Shown: piece after piece, positions 17,001 to 25,095 of the stretch | Layout of the letters: each line of letters starts with the position of its first letter | Position numbering within the stretch: the first letter of the stretch is position 1 | Notes under the pieces: generated by a model | What the model was told of the DNA's origin: nothing | The model's input: only the letters and a program-made list of their open reading frames with translations | Databases searched by the model: none | Position numbers and translations under genes: made by a program | DNA from: Mesorhizobium sp. J8 | Lineage (GTDB): Bacteria; Pseudomonadota; Alphaproteobacteria; Rhizobiales; Rhizobiaceae | Direction: 5' to 3' | DNA: 64,000 nt | Assembly (NCBI RefSeq): GCF_016591715.1 | Contig: NZ_AP024109.1 | Location: forward strand, 372,001 to 436,000

Positions 17001-17113
17001 CTTACCTCCCCCTCGATGGGGGAGGTCGTCCCAAAGCGGCGGGTGGGGGTGGCGGCGCTTCACCCCACCCCGGACCTTCGGTCCGACCCTCCCCATCAAG
17101 GGGAGGGTAAGGC
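17001..17113. repeat. Rhizobial palindromic repeat
   Basis: Left arm cttacctccccctcgatggggg is answered by ccctccccatcaaggggaggg and taagg, with a GC-rich middle. It lies between the hydrolase and caiD, so it may form a hairpin in the polycistronic message. Confidence 0.65.
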
Positions 17114-17117
17114 AGCG

Positions 17118-17900
17118 TCACCTGCCCTTCCAAACCGGGTCGCGCTTCTCCGCGAACGCCCGGAACCCTTCCATATTGTCTTCCGACCCGTACAGGATAT
17201 CGACTGTCCTGAGCTGCCGGCGCGTCACCTTGTTCATGGCGTCCTGGAAGGTCAGCGCCTCGGCAGCCCGCGCCGTCTCCTTGATCGCGGCGAAGACCAG
17301 CGGCGGGCCGCTGGCCAGAAGCCTTGCGATCTCCCAGACGCGCTCCTCGAGCTTGTCCTTGGGCAGCACCTCGTTGACCAGGCCCCAGCGATGCGCCTCG
17401 GCGACATCCATCCAGCGGCCGGTGAACAGAAGGTCCATGGCGATATGGTAGGGGATGCGCTTCGGCAGCTTGATCGTCGCGGCGTCGGCCAGCGTGCCGG
17501 CGCGGATCTCCGGCAGCGCGAAGGAGGAATGATCCGAGGCGTAGATGAGGTCGCAGGACAGCGCCAGCTCGAAGCCGCCGCCCACCGCCATGCCGTTGAC
17601 GCAGGCGATCACCGGCTTGTTGAGGTCGCGCAGCTCCTGCAGCCCGGCAAAGCCGCCGACGCCGTAATCGCCGTCGACCGCATCGCCGGCCGCCGCCGCC
17701 TTCAGGTCCCAGCCTGCGCTGAAGAACTTGTCCCCGGCCGTCTTGACGATGGCGACGCGCAGCTCGGGGTCGTCGCGGAACGCCTTGAAGGTCTCGCCCA
17801 TCAGCCGCGACGTCTTGAGGTCGATGGCGTTTGCCTTCGGCCGGTCGAGCGTGACCTCGAGGATCGCGCCTTCGCGGCGGGTGGTGATGACGTCAGCCAT
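17118..17900 (-). CDS. caiD: Carnitinyl-CoA dehydratase (crotonobetainyl-CoA hydratase)
   Basis: Crotonase-fold enzyme, 260 residues. The start (MADVITTRREGAILEVTLDRPKAN) is like CaiD, followed by the oxyanion-hole string GGGFELALSCDLIYAS and the second Glu context SFALPEIRAGT, so both active-site glutamates of CaiD-type hydratases are present. In this operon it should hydrate crotonobetainyl-CoA to L-carnitinyl-CoA. The ATG at 17900 overlaps the end of the CoA ligase by 8 bp. Confidence 0.85.
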   Translation of the reverse strand: MADVITTRREGAILEVTLDRPKANAIDLKTSRLMGETFKAFRDDPELRVAIVKTAGDKFFSAGWDLKAAAAGDAVDGDYGVGGFAGLQELRDLNKPVIACVNGMAVGGGFELALSCDLIYASDHSSFALPEIRAGTLADAATIKLPKRIPYHIAMDLLFTGRWMDVAEAHRWGLVNEVLPKDKLEERVWEIARLLASGPPLVFAAIKETARAAEALTFQDAMNKVTRRQLRTVDILYGSEDNMEGFRAFAEKRDPVWKGR

Positions 17901-19977
17901 TCTTCTTCTCTCCAAGCACGAGCAGGGCGTCAGCGATCCATGCGCCCTTGCCTTCGGCGCAGACGATCAGCGGGTTGATGTCGAGTTCCTCGATCTCGCC
18001 TTCGTTCTTCTGCACGAAGTCGGCGATGCCGGCGATGGCGTCGATGGCGGCGTTGACGTCGGCCTTCGGCCGGCCGCGATAGCCTTCGAGCAGCGGATAG
18101 AGCTTGAGCCCACGTAATGCCGCCTCGATGTCGTCGCGCGTCGCCGGCAGCATGAGCGTCACGCTGTCGCGCAACAGCTCGACCAGCACGCCGCCGGTGC
18201 CGAGCGTCATCACCACGCCGAACATCGGATCGCGGGTGAAGCCGACGATCAGCTCGGCGACGCCGTCGTGCACCATCCGCTCGGCATAGAGCCCGGTGCC
18301 GAGCGGCAGCAAATCATGCGCGGCCGAGCTGACGGATTCGGCGTCCTTGAGGTTCAGCCTGACGGCGCCGACTTCCGACTTGTGCGTCACGCCGAGCGCT
18401 TTCAACGCTACCGGGAAGCCGAGCGTCATTGACGAGATCACCGCCTCCACCGCGTTGGAGGCGCGTTCGCCCTTCGGCACCGGCAGGCCGGCCTTGATCA
18501 GCCTTTCCTTGGCCTCGGCCTCGTCCGGCGTGACGCGCTTGGCTTCGGACGCGCCTGCCGCCGTGGTGTCGACCGGCTGCGCCTGCGGCTCGCGCCAGGC
18601 CCAGCCGATGAAGGCGGCGGCCTGGGCGGCGTCCATGGCCTCCGAAATGCCGAACAACGGCACCATGCCGCGCGCCATCAGGCCGGCGGTGTACTCCTCG
18701 GGCAGGTTTTCCGGCAGCGAAGAGACGATCGCGCCTTGCGCCTTGTTGGTCTTCAGCGCCGCCTCGAAGGCGCGCAGCGTCGCCCACCAGTCGACATCCG
18801 AGCAGCGATCCGGGCGCGGGAAGTCGAGCACCAGCATGTTCAGGTCGAAGCCGCCCGACACCATGGCCGTGAAGGTGGCCGTCATCGCCGGCTCGTTGTT
18901 CCAGATGAAGGTGTGGTAGTCGAGCGGGTTGGCGACCGCGACCAGCGGCCCGAGCGTCGATTTCACATGCGCGCGGTGTTCGGCCGTCAGGGCCGGGAAA
19001 TGCACCCAGCGACCCTCGGCGCTGTCGGCCATGACGGACGCCTCGCCGCCGGAGCAGCTCATCGACGACAGCTTGTAGCCGGGCAATGGCCCGGTGATGT
19101 GCAGAAGCTTCAGCGCCTCGATGAAGGCCGGGATGGAATCGACGCGCGCAATGCCGAGCCGTTTCAGGAAGGCGCCGGAGGCGGCGTCCGATCCGGCGAG
19201 CGAGGCAGTGTGCGACACCGTCGCCTGTCGCGCCTGTTCCGAGCGGCCGACCTTCATGGCGATGATAGGCTTCTTCAATTCGCGCGCCCGCGCCGCCAGT
19301 TTCTCGAAGCCGGCTACCGAATCGAAAGCCTCGATATGCAGGCCGAGCGAGGTGACGCGCTCGTCCTCGATCAGGCCGAACGCCATTTCGGAGAGCCCGG
19401 TCTGCGCCTGGTTGCCGGCCGTCATCAGGAAGGCGATCGGCAGGCCGCGCTTCTGCATCGTCATGTTGATGGCGATATTGGACGACTGGGTGATGATGGC
19501 CACACCCTTGCCGCCTTCGGCCAGGCGGATGCCGCCATGCTGGTCGGGCCAAAGCAACGCGCCGTCGGCATAGTTGATCAGGCCGTAGCAGTTCGGGCCG
19601 ATGATCGGCATCTGGCCGGCGGCGGCGACGAGCTCCGCCTGCAGCCGCTCGCCGTCCTCATCATAGGCTTCGGTCTCGAGGAAGCCGGCCGCGAAGCAGA
19701 CGGCGCCGCCGGCGCCGCGCTCGGCCAGCGCCTTGACCACCTCGATGGTGAGATGCCGGTTGACGCCGACGAATGCAGCGTCCGGCGCGCCGGGCAGGTC
19801 GGCGACGGAACGGTAAGCTTTGCGGCCGGCGACCTCGTCCTTGGTCGGATGCACCGGCCAGATTTCGCCGGCAAAGCCCATCTTGATCGATTGCGCCACG
19901 ACGGCGGCGGCCTGCGCTCCGCCGAACACGGCGATCGATTTCGGGCGCAGGAGACGTTCGAGTTTATGCATGGTCAT
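17893..19977 (-). CDS. NDP-forming acyl-CoA synthetase, probable betaine:CoA ligase
   Basis: A 694-residue fusion of the alpha and beta parts of ADP-forming acetyl-CoA synthetase. It has a CoA-binding Rossmann domain (RPKSIAVFGG), two succinyl-CoA-ligase-like domains with the phospho-histidine context VSHTASLAGSD, and a C-terminal ATP-grasp domain (GFPVALKALGVTHKSEVGAVRLNL, LDINPLIV). It most likely activates gamma-butyrobetaine, crotonobetaine or carnitine to the CoA thioester, given the neighbouring dehydrogenase and hydratase. This differs from enteric bacteria, which use CaiB/CaiC. The ATG at 19977 gives a typical N-terminus, though its ribosome site is weak. Confidence 0.84.
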   Translation of the reverse strand: MTMHKLERLLRPKSIAVFGGAQAAAVVAQSIKMGFAGEIWPVHPTKDEVAGRKAYRSVADLPGAPDAAFVGVNRHLTIEVVKALAERGAGGAVCFAAGFLETEAYDEDGERLQAELVAAAGQMPIIGPNCYGLINYADGALLWPDQHGGIRLAEGGKGVAIITQSSNIAINMTMQKRGLPIAFLMTAGNQAQTGLSEMAFGLIEDERVTSLGLHIEAFDSVAGFEKLAARARELKKPIIAMKVGRSEQARQATVSHTASLAGSDAASGAFLKRLGIARVDSIPAFIEALKLLHITGPLPGYKLSSMSCSGGEASVMADSAEGRWVHFPALTAEHRAHVKSTLGPLVAVANPLDYHTFIWNNEPAMTATFTAMVSGGFDLNMLVLDFPRPDRCSDVDWWATLRAFEAALKTNKAQGAIVSSLPENLPEEYTAGLMARGMVPLFGISEAMDAAQAAAFIGWAWREPQAQPVDTTAAGASEAKRVTPDEAEAKERLIKAGLPVPKGERASNAVEAVISSMTLGFPVALKALGVTHKSEVGAVRLNLKDAESVSSAAHDLLPLGTGLYAERMVHDGVAELIVGFTRDPMFGVVMTLGTGGVLVELLRDSVTLMLPATRDDIEAALRGLKLYPLLEGYRGRPKADVNAAIDAIAGIADFVQKNEGEIEELDINPLIVCAEGKGAWIADALLVLGEKKNG

Positions 19978-19999
19978 CTTTTCATTTGAGCGCAATCTT

Positions 20000-20025
20000 C
20001 GCCAAAGCCGATCCCGGCTTTGGCG
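20000..20025. repeat. Palindrome between the ligase and acyl-CoA dehydrogenase genes
   Basis: CGCCAAAGCCG and CGGCTTTGGCG flank a short loop, followed by catcatgctct. It belongs to the same family of rhizobial elements seen elsewhere and lies in the 57-bp gap inside the operon. Confidence 0.6.
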
Positions 20026-20034
20026 CATCATGCT

Positions 20035-21198
20035 CTAAGCTCCGAACGGACGCAGCAGCGCCCGCGAAACAATATGTCGCTGAATCTCCGACGTGCCTTC
20101 CCAGATGCGCTCGACGCGGGCGTCGCGCCAGATGCGTTCCAGAGGCAGGTCGTCCATCAGCCCCATGCCGCCATGGATCTGGATGGCTTCGTCGGCGACG
20201 AAGGCCAGCATCTCGGTGGCCTTCAGCTTGGCCATCGCCATGTCCTGGTCGGTGACGGTGCCCTGATCGTACTTCCAGCCGGCTTCGAAGACCATCAGGT
20301 CGGCGGCCTTCAGTTCCGTCGCCATGTCGGCGAGCTTGAACGAAACGCCCTGGAACTTGCCGATCTGCTGGCCGAATTGCTGACGCTGCGCGGCATATTC
20401 GATGGCGTGCGACAGCGCGCGCTCGGCGCGGCCGAGGCAGGTCGCGCCGACCTGCAGCCGGGTGGCGCCAAGCCAGGAATTGGCGACGTCGAAGCCCTTG
20501 TGCACCTCGCCGAGCACCTGGCTCGCCGGCAGCCGGCAATCGTCGAATTCGAGAATCGAATTGGTGTAGCCGCGATGCGAGACATTGCGATAGCCGTCGC
20601 GCACCGTGAAACCCTTGGTGCCCTTGTCGACGAAGAAGGCGGTGATCTTCTTGCGCTTGCCGCGCGGCGAATCCTCTTCGCCCGAAGCCATGAAGACGAT
20701 GGCGAAATCGGCGATGTCGGCGTGGCTGATGAAGTGCTTGGTGCCGTTGAGCACCCAGTCCGAGCCGTCCTGCACCGCGGTTGCCTTCATGCCGCGCAGG
20801 TCGGAACCGGCTCCGGGTTCCGTCATCGCCAGGCAGTCCCACTTCTCGCCGCGGATGCAGGGGAAGAGATATTTCTCGCGCTGCTCCGGCGTGCCGGCGA
20901 GCAGGATGTTGGACGGACGCGCCACGCAGGTCCAGTGCAGCGCGTAATTGGCGCGGCCAAGCTCCTTCTCATAGAGCAGCCAGCTCACCGTATCGAGACC
21001 CGCGCCGCCGACATCGGCCGGCATGTTGGCCGCGTAGAGTCCGGCTGCGATCGCTTTGGCCTTCAGCTCCTCGATCAGCTCGCGGCGCAGCTCGCCGGTG
21101 CGCTCCACCTCGCGCTCATGCGGGTAAAGCTCGTTCTCGACGAAGGCACGCGTCGTCTCGACGATGAGCTTCTGTTCTTCCGAAAGACCGAAATTCAT
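20035..21198 (-). CDS. Acyl-CoA dehydrogenase, probable gamma-butyrobetainyl-CoA dehydrogenase
   Basis: FAD flavoenzyme, 387 residues, full length for the family. Signature strings are CLAMTEPGAGSDLRGMKATAV, FISHADIADFAIVF, YAAQRQQFGQQIGKFQ, the IQIHGGMGLMDDLPLERIWRDAR region and the catalytic Glu in IWEGTSEIQRH. Context suggests it oxidises gamma-butyrobetainyl-CoA to crotonobetainyl-CoA. It starts 3 bp after the carnitine dehydrogenase stop, so the two are co-translated. The substrate is inferred from the operon, not from residues. Confidence 0.87.
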   Translation of the reverse strand: MNFGLSEEQKLIVETTRAFVENELYPHEREVERTGELRRELIEELKAKAIAAGLYAANMPADVGGAGLDTVSWLLYEKELGRANYALHWTCVARPSNILLAGTPEQREKYLFPCIRGEKWDCLAMTEPGAGSDLRGMKATAVQDGSDWVLNGTKHFISHADIADFAIVFMASGEEDSPRGKRKKITAFFVDKGTKGFTVRDGYRNVSHRGYTNSILEFDDCRLPASQVLGEVHKGFDVANSWLGATRLQVGATCLGRAERALSHAIEYAAQRQQFGQQIGKFQGVSFKLADMATELKAADLMVFEAGWKYDQGTVTDQDMAMAKLKATEMLAFVADEAIQIHGGMGLMDDLPLERIWRDARVERIWEGTSEIQRHIVSRALLRPFGA

Positions 21199-21201
21199 GG
21201 A

Positions 21202-22353
21202 TCAGCCCTTCTTCTTGCTCTTCTTCGCCTTGTCGGCCTTTGCAGGCTTCCCGGCTTTCTTCGCGGGCTTTTCAGCCTTTGCCGGCTTGGCTGCCTTCTT
21301 CGCCGGATTGGTTGCCTTGGCCTTCGCGGCAGCCTTGGCTGGGGTCTTCCTCGCCGCCAGCTTGGCGAGCTGCCTGGTATAGTCCTTGTGCAGCGCGCCG
21401 GCGCCCCAGCCCTTGCCCTTGTTCTGCTTCGACAGCGCTTCCATGATCGCGACCAGATTGTCGTCGCGGATGCGCTCCAGCTCGCGGATCGACAGCCCGT
21501 GCGCCTGTTCGTCCGACTGCGTGGCGATCAGGTCGACCAGCTCGTCGTTGAACTCCGGCACGTCCATCAGCTTGGTCCACGGCCATTTCAGGCACGGCCC
21601 GAACTGCGCCATGAAGTGGCGCATGCCGGCCTCGCCGCCGGCGACGCGGTAGACCTGGAACATGCCCATCTGCGCCCAGCGCAGGCCGAAGGAATAGCGC
21701 ATGATGTCGTCGAGTTCCTCGACGGTGCAGATGCCGTCCTTGACCAGCCACAGTGCCTCGCGCCAGGCAGCCTCGAGCAGACGGTCGCCGACGAAGGCCT
21801 CGATCTCCTTGCGTACCACCACCGGCTTCATGCCGATCGAGGCATAGAGCTCCTTGGCGACTTCGATCGCCTCCGGGAAGGTCTGCTCGCCGCCGACGAT
21901 CTCGACCAGCGGCAAGAGGTAGACGGGGTTGAACGGATGGCCGACCACCAACCGCTCGGGGTGCTTCTTCATCGCCACCTGCATGTCGGTCGGCTTGATG
22001 CCCGAGGTCGAGGACCCGACGATGGCATTGGCCGGCGCATGCTGGTCGATCTCGGCCAGCACCTTGTGCTTGAGGTCCAGCCGCTCCGGCACGCTCTCCT
22101 GGATGAAGTCGGCATCGGCCACCGCTTCGGCGATGGTCTTGGCGAAGGTCAGCTTGCCTTCCTTGGGCAGGCCGCCGGGCAGCATCTGCTTATAGGCGCG
22201 GCGCGCGCCCTTCATCACTTCGCCCACCTTGCGCGACGCTTCCGGATCCGGATCGAAGATCGACACGTCGATGCCGTTCAAGAGCAGCCGCGCCACCCAG
22301 CCGGCGCCGATGACGCCGCCGCCGATGGCGGCCGCCTTGTTGATGATGCTCAT
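21202..22353 (-). CDS. lcdH: L-carnitine 3-dehydrogenase with a Lys/Ala-rich tail
   Basis: NAD-dependent 3-hydroxyacyl-CoA-dehydrogenase-type enzyme oxidising L-carnitine to 3-dehydrocarnitine. The Rossmann motif IGGGVIGAGW is at the N-terminus, with SSTSGIKPTDMQ, the catalytic region VGHPFNPVYLLPLVE and AFVGDRLLEAAWREAL. The 383 residues exceed the usual 310-330. The extra length is a C-terminal tail of about 50 residues (21205-21351) made almost only of Lys, Ala and Pro, like histone H1 or bacterial AlgP/PhaF tails. The ATG at 22353 lies 2 bp after the HD-protein stop. Confidence 0.9.
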   Translation of the reverse strand: MSIINKAAAIGGGVIGAGWVARLLLNGIDVSIFDPDPEASRKVGEVMKGARRAYKQMLPGGLPKEGKLTFAKTIAEAVADADFIQESVPERLDLKHKVLAEIDQHAPANAIVGSSTSGIKPTDMQVAMKKHPERLVVGHPFNPVYLLPLVEIVGGEQTFPEAIEVAKELYASIGMKPVVVRKEIEAFVGDRLLEAAWREALWLVKDGICTVEELDDIMRYSFGLRWAQMGMFQVYRVAGGEAGMRHFMAQFGPCLKWPWTKLMDVPEFNDELVDLIATQSDEQAHGLSIRELERIRDDNLVAIMEALSKQNKGKGWGAGALHKDYTRQLAKLAARKTPAKAAAKAKATNPAKKAAKPAKAEKPAKKAGKPAKADKAKKSKKKG

Positions 22354-22355
22354 GG

Positions 22356-22982
22356 TCAGGCTCCGGTTCTCGTCTTGGCTGTATCGGGGTTGGTGAGGGC
22401 CACACGCTCGCCGGCGCGGATCACGGCCGGGTCGTAGGCCTTGCGGGCGAAGACCTCGAGCACGAAGGGCCGGAAGAAATTGACCGGCAGCGTCTCGTAG
22501 TCGGGGTCGAAGCTCGACTGGTCCCAGCGCTCGCAGAACTGGTCGCAGTCGTCGAAATAGGCGTGACCGGCGAAGCGGTCGCGCGCATGCCGGTTGCCGC
22601 CCAGATGATGCGCGTAATAGAGGCGCTGGAAATCGCCGTGCTTTTCCACCACCCATGTGCATTGCTCGCGCACGAAGGGTTTCAGGATCGCAGCCGCATA
22701 TTCGTCGTGGTTGTAGGGCGCGTAGATGTCGCCGATGTCGTGCAGCAGCGCCGAGACGATCCAGTCGGTATCGGCGCCATCCTTCCAGGCGCGCGTCGCC
22801 GCCTGCAGCGAGTGGCCGAGCCGGGTGATCTTGTAGCCGGAAAGCCCTTCGTCCAGCTGCACGAGCGCGTCGAGCAGCCGGTCGCCGGTCTTGGCGGCAT
22901 AGTCGATCTCATGGGCGGTCAGGAATTCGTAGTCTTCCTTGTCGCCGTCCTTCATAGCGGTGAATTTGACGGTATCAGCCAT
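22356..22982 (-). CDS. HD-domain protein of the carnitine operon, possible diiron oxygenase
   Basis: 208 residues with an HD metal-binding core: ITRLGHSLQAATRA (first His), VSALLHDIGDIY (HD pair), then EKHGDF and YYAHHLGG (further His). The order GHSLQ-(GAD)-ALLHDIGD is close to the PhnZ/TmpB group of mixed-valent diiron HD oxygenases rather than to nucleotide phosphohydrolases. These enzymes act on small trimethylammonium or phosphonate compounds, which fits a betaine pathway (inference). It sits 14 bp after the cleavage-enzyme gene and 2 bp before lcdH, so it belongs to the pathway. Its reaction here is unknown. Confidence 0.78.
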   Translation of the reverse strand: MADTVKFTAMKDGDKEDYEFLTAHEIDYAAKTGDRLLDALVQLDEGLSGYKITRLGHSLQAATRAWKDGADTDWIVSALLHDIGDIYAPYNHDEYAAAILKPFVREQCTWVVEKHGDFQRLYYAHHLGGNRHARDRFAGHAYFDDCDQFCERWDQSSFDPDYETLPVNFFRPFVLEVFARKAYDPAVIRAGERVALTNPDTAKTRTGA

Positions 22983-22996
22983 GGCCGGCGCCCGCC

Positions 22997-23920
22997 TTAC
23001 GCCGCGGCCGCGATCGGTGCCCGCTTGGTCAGGTTGAGCTTCTTGCGCACTTCCTCAGGCCCCAGGATACGCGCGCCGAGATTGGTGACGATGCTGGCCG
23101 CGCGCTCGACCAGCTGCGCGTTTGTCGCCAGCACGCCCTTGTCGAGCCACAGATTGTCTTCCAGGCCGACGCGGACATTGCCGCCGGCAAGCACCGCAGC
23201 CGCCGCATAGGCCATCTGGTTGCGGCCGATCGAGAAGGCCGACCAGTTCCAGGTCGACGGCACGTTGTTGACCATCGCCATGAAGGTGTTGAGGTCGTCA
23301 GGCGCTCCCCACGGCACGCCCATGCAGAGCTGCACCAGCGCATCAGGGTTGAGGACCTTCTCCTCGACCAGCTGCTTGGCGAACCACAGGTGTCCGGTGT
23401 CGAAGGCCTCGATCTCGGGCTTGACGCCCAGCGCCGTCATCATGCCGCCCATGGCGCGCAGCATGCCGGGCGTGTTGGTCATCACATAATCGGCCTCGGC
23501 GAAGTTCATCGTGCCGCAATCCAGCGTGCAGATCTCCGGCAGGCACTGGCGCACATGTTCCATGCGGTTGGTGGCGCCGCCCATGTCGGTGCCTTTCTCG
23601 TTGAGCGGCAGCGGCGCTTCCGGCGAGCCGAACACCATGTCGCCGCCCATGCCCGCGGTGAGGTTCAGCACTACGTCGACATTGGCTTCGCGGATGCGCT
23701 CGGTCACCTCGCGGTAGAGATGCACGTCGCGCCTCGGCTTGCCGGTCTCGGGGTCGCGCACATGGCAATGGACGATCGCCGCACCGGCCTTTGCCGCATC
23801 GATCGCCGAATCGGCGATCTGCTTGGGCGAGCGCGGCACGTGCGGGCTGCGGTCCTGCGTGCCACCGGAGCCGGTCACGGCACAGGTAATGAAGACCTCG
23901 CGGTTCATCGCAAGCGGCAT
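22997..23920 (-). CDS. Dehydrocarnitine cleavage enzyme (BKACE family)
   Basis: 3-keto-5-aminohexanoate-cleavage-type TIM barrel, 307 residues. Zinc and active-site strings are ITCAVTGSGGTQDRSPHVP, AIVHCHVRDPETG, LNLTAGMGGD, and later GNVRVGLEDNLWL. In carnitine catabolism this enzyme combines dehydrocarnitine with acetyl-CoA to give an acetoacetyl product and glycine betaine (betainyl-CoA), so it follows LcdH. It is the first gene of the leftward operon. The ATG at 23920 has GGGAGGAAAGACT upstream. A promoter must lie in the 136 bp shared with the divergent regulator. Confidence 0.88.
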   Translation of the reverse strand: MPLAMNREVFITCAVTGSGGTQDRSPHVPRSPKQIADSAIDAAKAGAAIVHCHVRDPETGKPRRDVHLYREVTERIREANVDVVLNLTAGMGGDMVFGSPEAPLPLNEKGTDMGGATNRMEHVRQCLPEICTLDCGTMNFAEADYVMTNTPGMLRAMGGMMTALGVKPEIEAFDTGHLWFAKQLVEEKVLNPDALVQLCMGVPWGAPDDLNTFMAMVNNVPSTWNWSAFSIGRNQMAYAAAAVLAGGNVRVGLEDNLWLDKGVLATNAQLVERAASIVTNLGARILGPEEVRKKLNLTKRAPIAAAA

Positions 23921-24056
23921 AGTCTTTCCTCCCAGTTCGATCAGCCACCCATGTCGACCAGAGAGCCGGAAACCGGCTTTGGTATGACGACATGCGCCGA
24001 AGCTCGCCAAGAATGACCGACTTGCCGGAAACTGTTTTGCGTTTTACGAAGCTCTC

Positions 24057-25037
24057 ATGATCAAAAGCGAAAAGCCGACCATCTTTCGGTCCGAGCGCGA
24101 GACGCTCAAGGTGACGTTCCTTGTGTTCTCGGGCTCGTCGATCATGTGCGTGGCCTCGGCGGTCGACCCGCTGCGCGCCGCCAACCGCATCTCGGGCGAG
24201 ACGCTGTTCGATTTCAAGCTGGTCTCGGTCACCGGCGAGGCGCCGGTCACGACATGCGGCCTGCCGGTGGCGGTCAGCGGCCGCTTCGACGCCGCCGAGG
24301 CGACCGACATGCTGGTGGTCGTCGCCGGCTTCGGCACGCAGAACTACGCCACGTCGGCTTTGCTTGCGGGTCTGCGCCGCGCCGCCCGAGCGGCCCGCGC
24401 CTGCGGCGGCGTCGAGGCCGGCACCTGGCTGGTGGCGCGCGCCGGGCTGCTCGAAGGCCGCAGCGCCACCACCCATTGGGAAGACATGGAGGATTTCTCC
24501 GCCGCCTTCCCGGGTGTCGACGTGCGGCCGGACCGCTATGTCATCGACGGGCCGGTCTTCACCTCCGGCGGCGCCTCCCCGACCTTCGACCTGATGCTGC
24601 ATTTGGTCCGCACCAGGCTCGGCATGGCCGCGGCGCTCGACGTGGCGAGCGTCTTCATCTACGACCAGGCCCGCGCCGCGACCGACGCGCAGCCGCTGGT
24701 CTCGCTCGGCCGGCTCGATGGCTACGACCCGCGCCTTGCCCAGGCGATCCGCCTGATGGAAGCGCATGTCGACCAGCCGCTCACCATCGACGCCGTGGCC
24801 AAGCGCGCCGGCGTGACGGCGCGCACGCTGGAAAGCATCTTCCGCAAGTCGATCGGCGAGACGCCAGGCGCCTATTATCTGAGGCTGCGCCTCAGCGCCG
24901 CCCGTCGCCTTGTGGTCGACACGCGCATCGCCATGGCCGATATTGCCGGTCGCACAGGCTTTTCGTCCGCAGCGGCCTTTTCCAGAGCGTTCTCCAGGGC
25001 GTTCGGCGAGGCGCCGGTCAGGCTGCGGCGCGGCTAA
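24057..25037 (+). CDS. cdhR: GlxA-family AraC regulator, CdhR-like
   Basis: 326-residue regulator with an N-terminal DJ-1/PfpI-like amidotransferase-type domain (about 15-190, VTFLVFSGSSIMCVASAVDPLRAAN to TFDLMLHLV) and a C-terminal AraC double helix-turn-helix (about 230-325, MEAHVDQPLTIDAVAKRAGVT to GFSSAAAFSRAF). This architecture and its position divergent from lcdH match CdhR, the carnitine-responsive activator known from Pseudomonas. It should sense carnitine or dehydrocarnitine (inference). Confidence 0.88.
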   Translation: MIKSEKPTIFRSERETLKVTFLVFSGSSIMCVASAVDPLRAANRISGETLFDFKLVSVTGEAPVTTCGLPVAVSGRFDAAEATDMLVVVAGFGTQNYATSALLAGLRRAARAARACGGVEAGTWLVARAGLLEGRSATTHWEDMEDFSAAFPGVDVRPDRYVIDGPVFTSGGASPTFDLMLHLVRTRLGMAAALDVASVFIYDQARAATDAQPLVSLGRLDGYDPRLAQAIRLMEAHVDQPLTIDAVAKRAGVTARTLESIFRKSIGETPGAYYLRLRLSAARRLVVDTRIAMADIAGRTGFSSAAAFSRAFSRAFGEAPVRLRRG

Positions 25038-25038
25038 T

Positions 25039-25083
25039 GCATGTCGCCCAAAAGTGCGAAGCGGTTTTGGGACAACGACATGC
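25039..25083. repeat. Rhizobial palindromic repeat between convergent genes
   Basis: gcatgtcgcccaaaa...ttttgggacaacgacatgc is an imperfect palindrome filling the 58-bp gap between cdhR and the convergent HAD phosphatase gene. It resembles the elements at 1178-1226 and 38074-38124 and may end both transcripts. Confidence 0.6.
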
Positions 25084-25095
25084 ATCAAACAAGGC

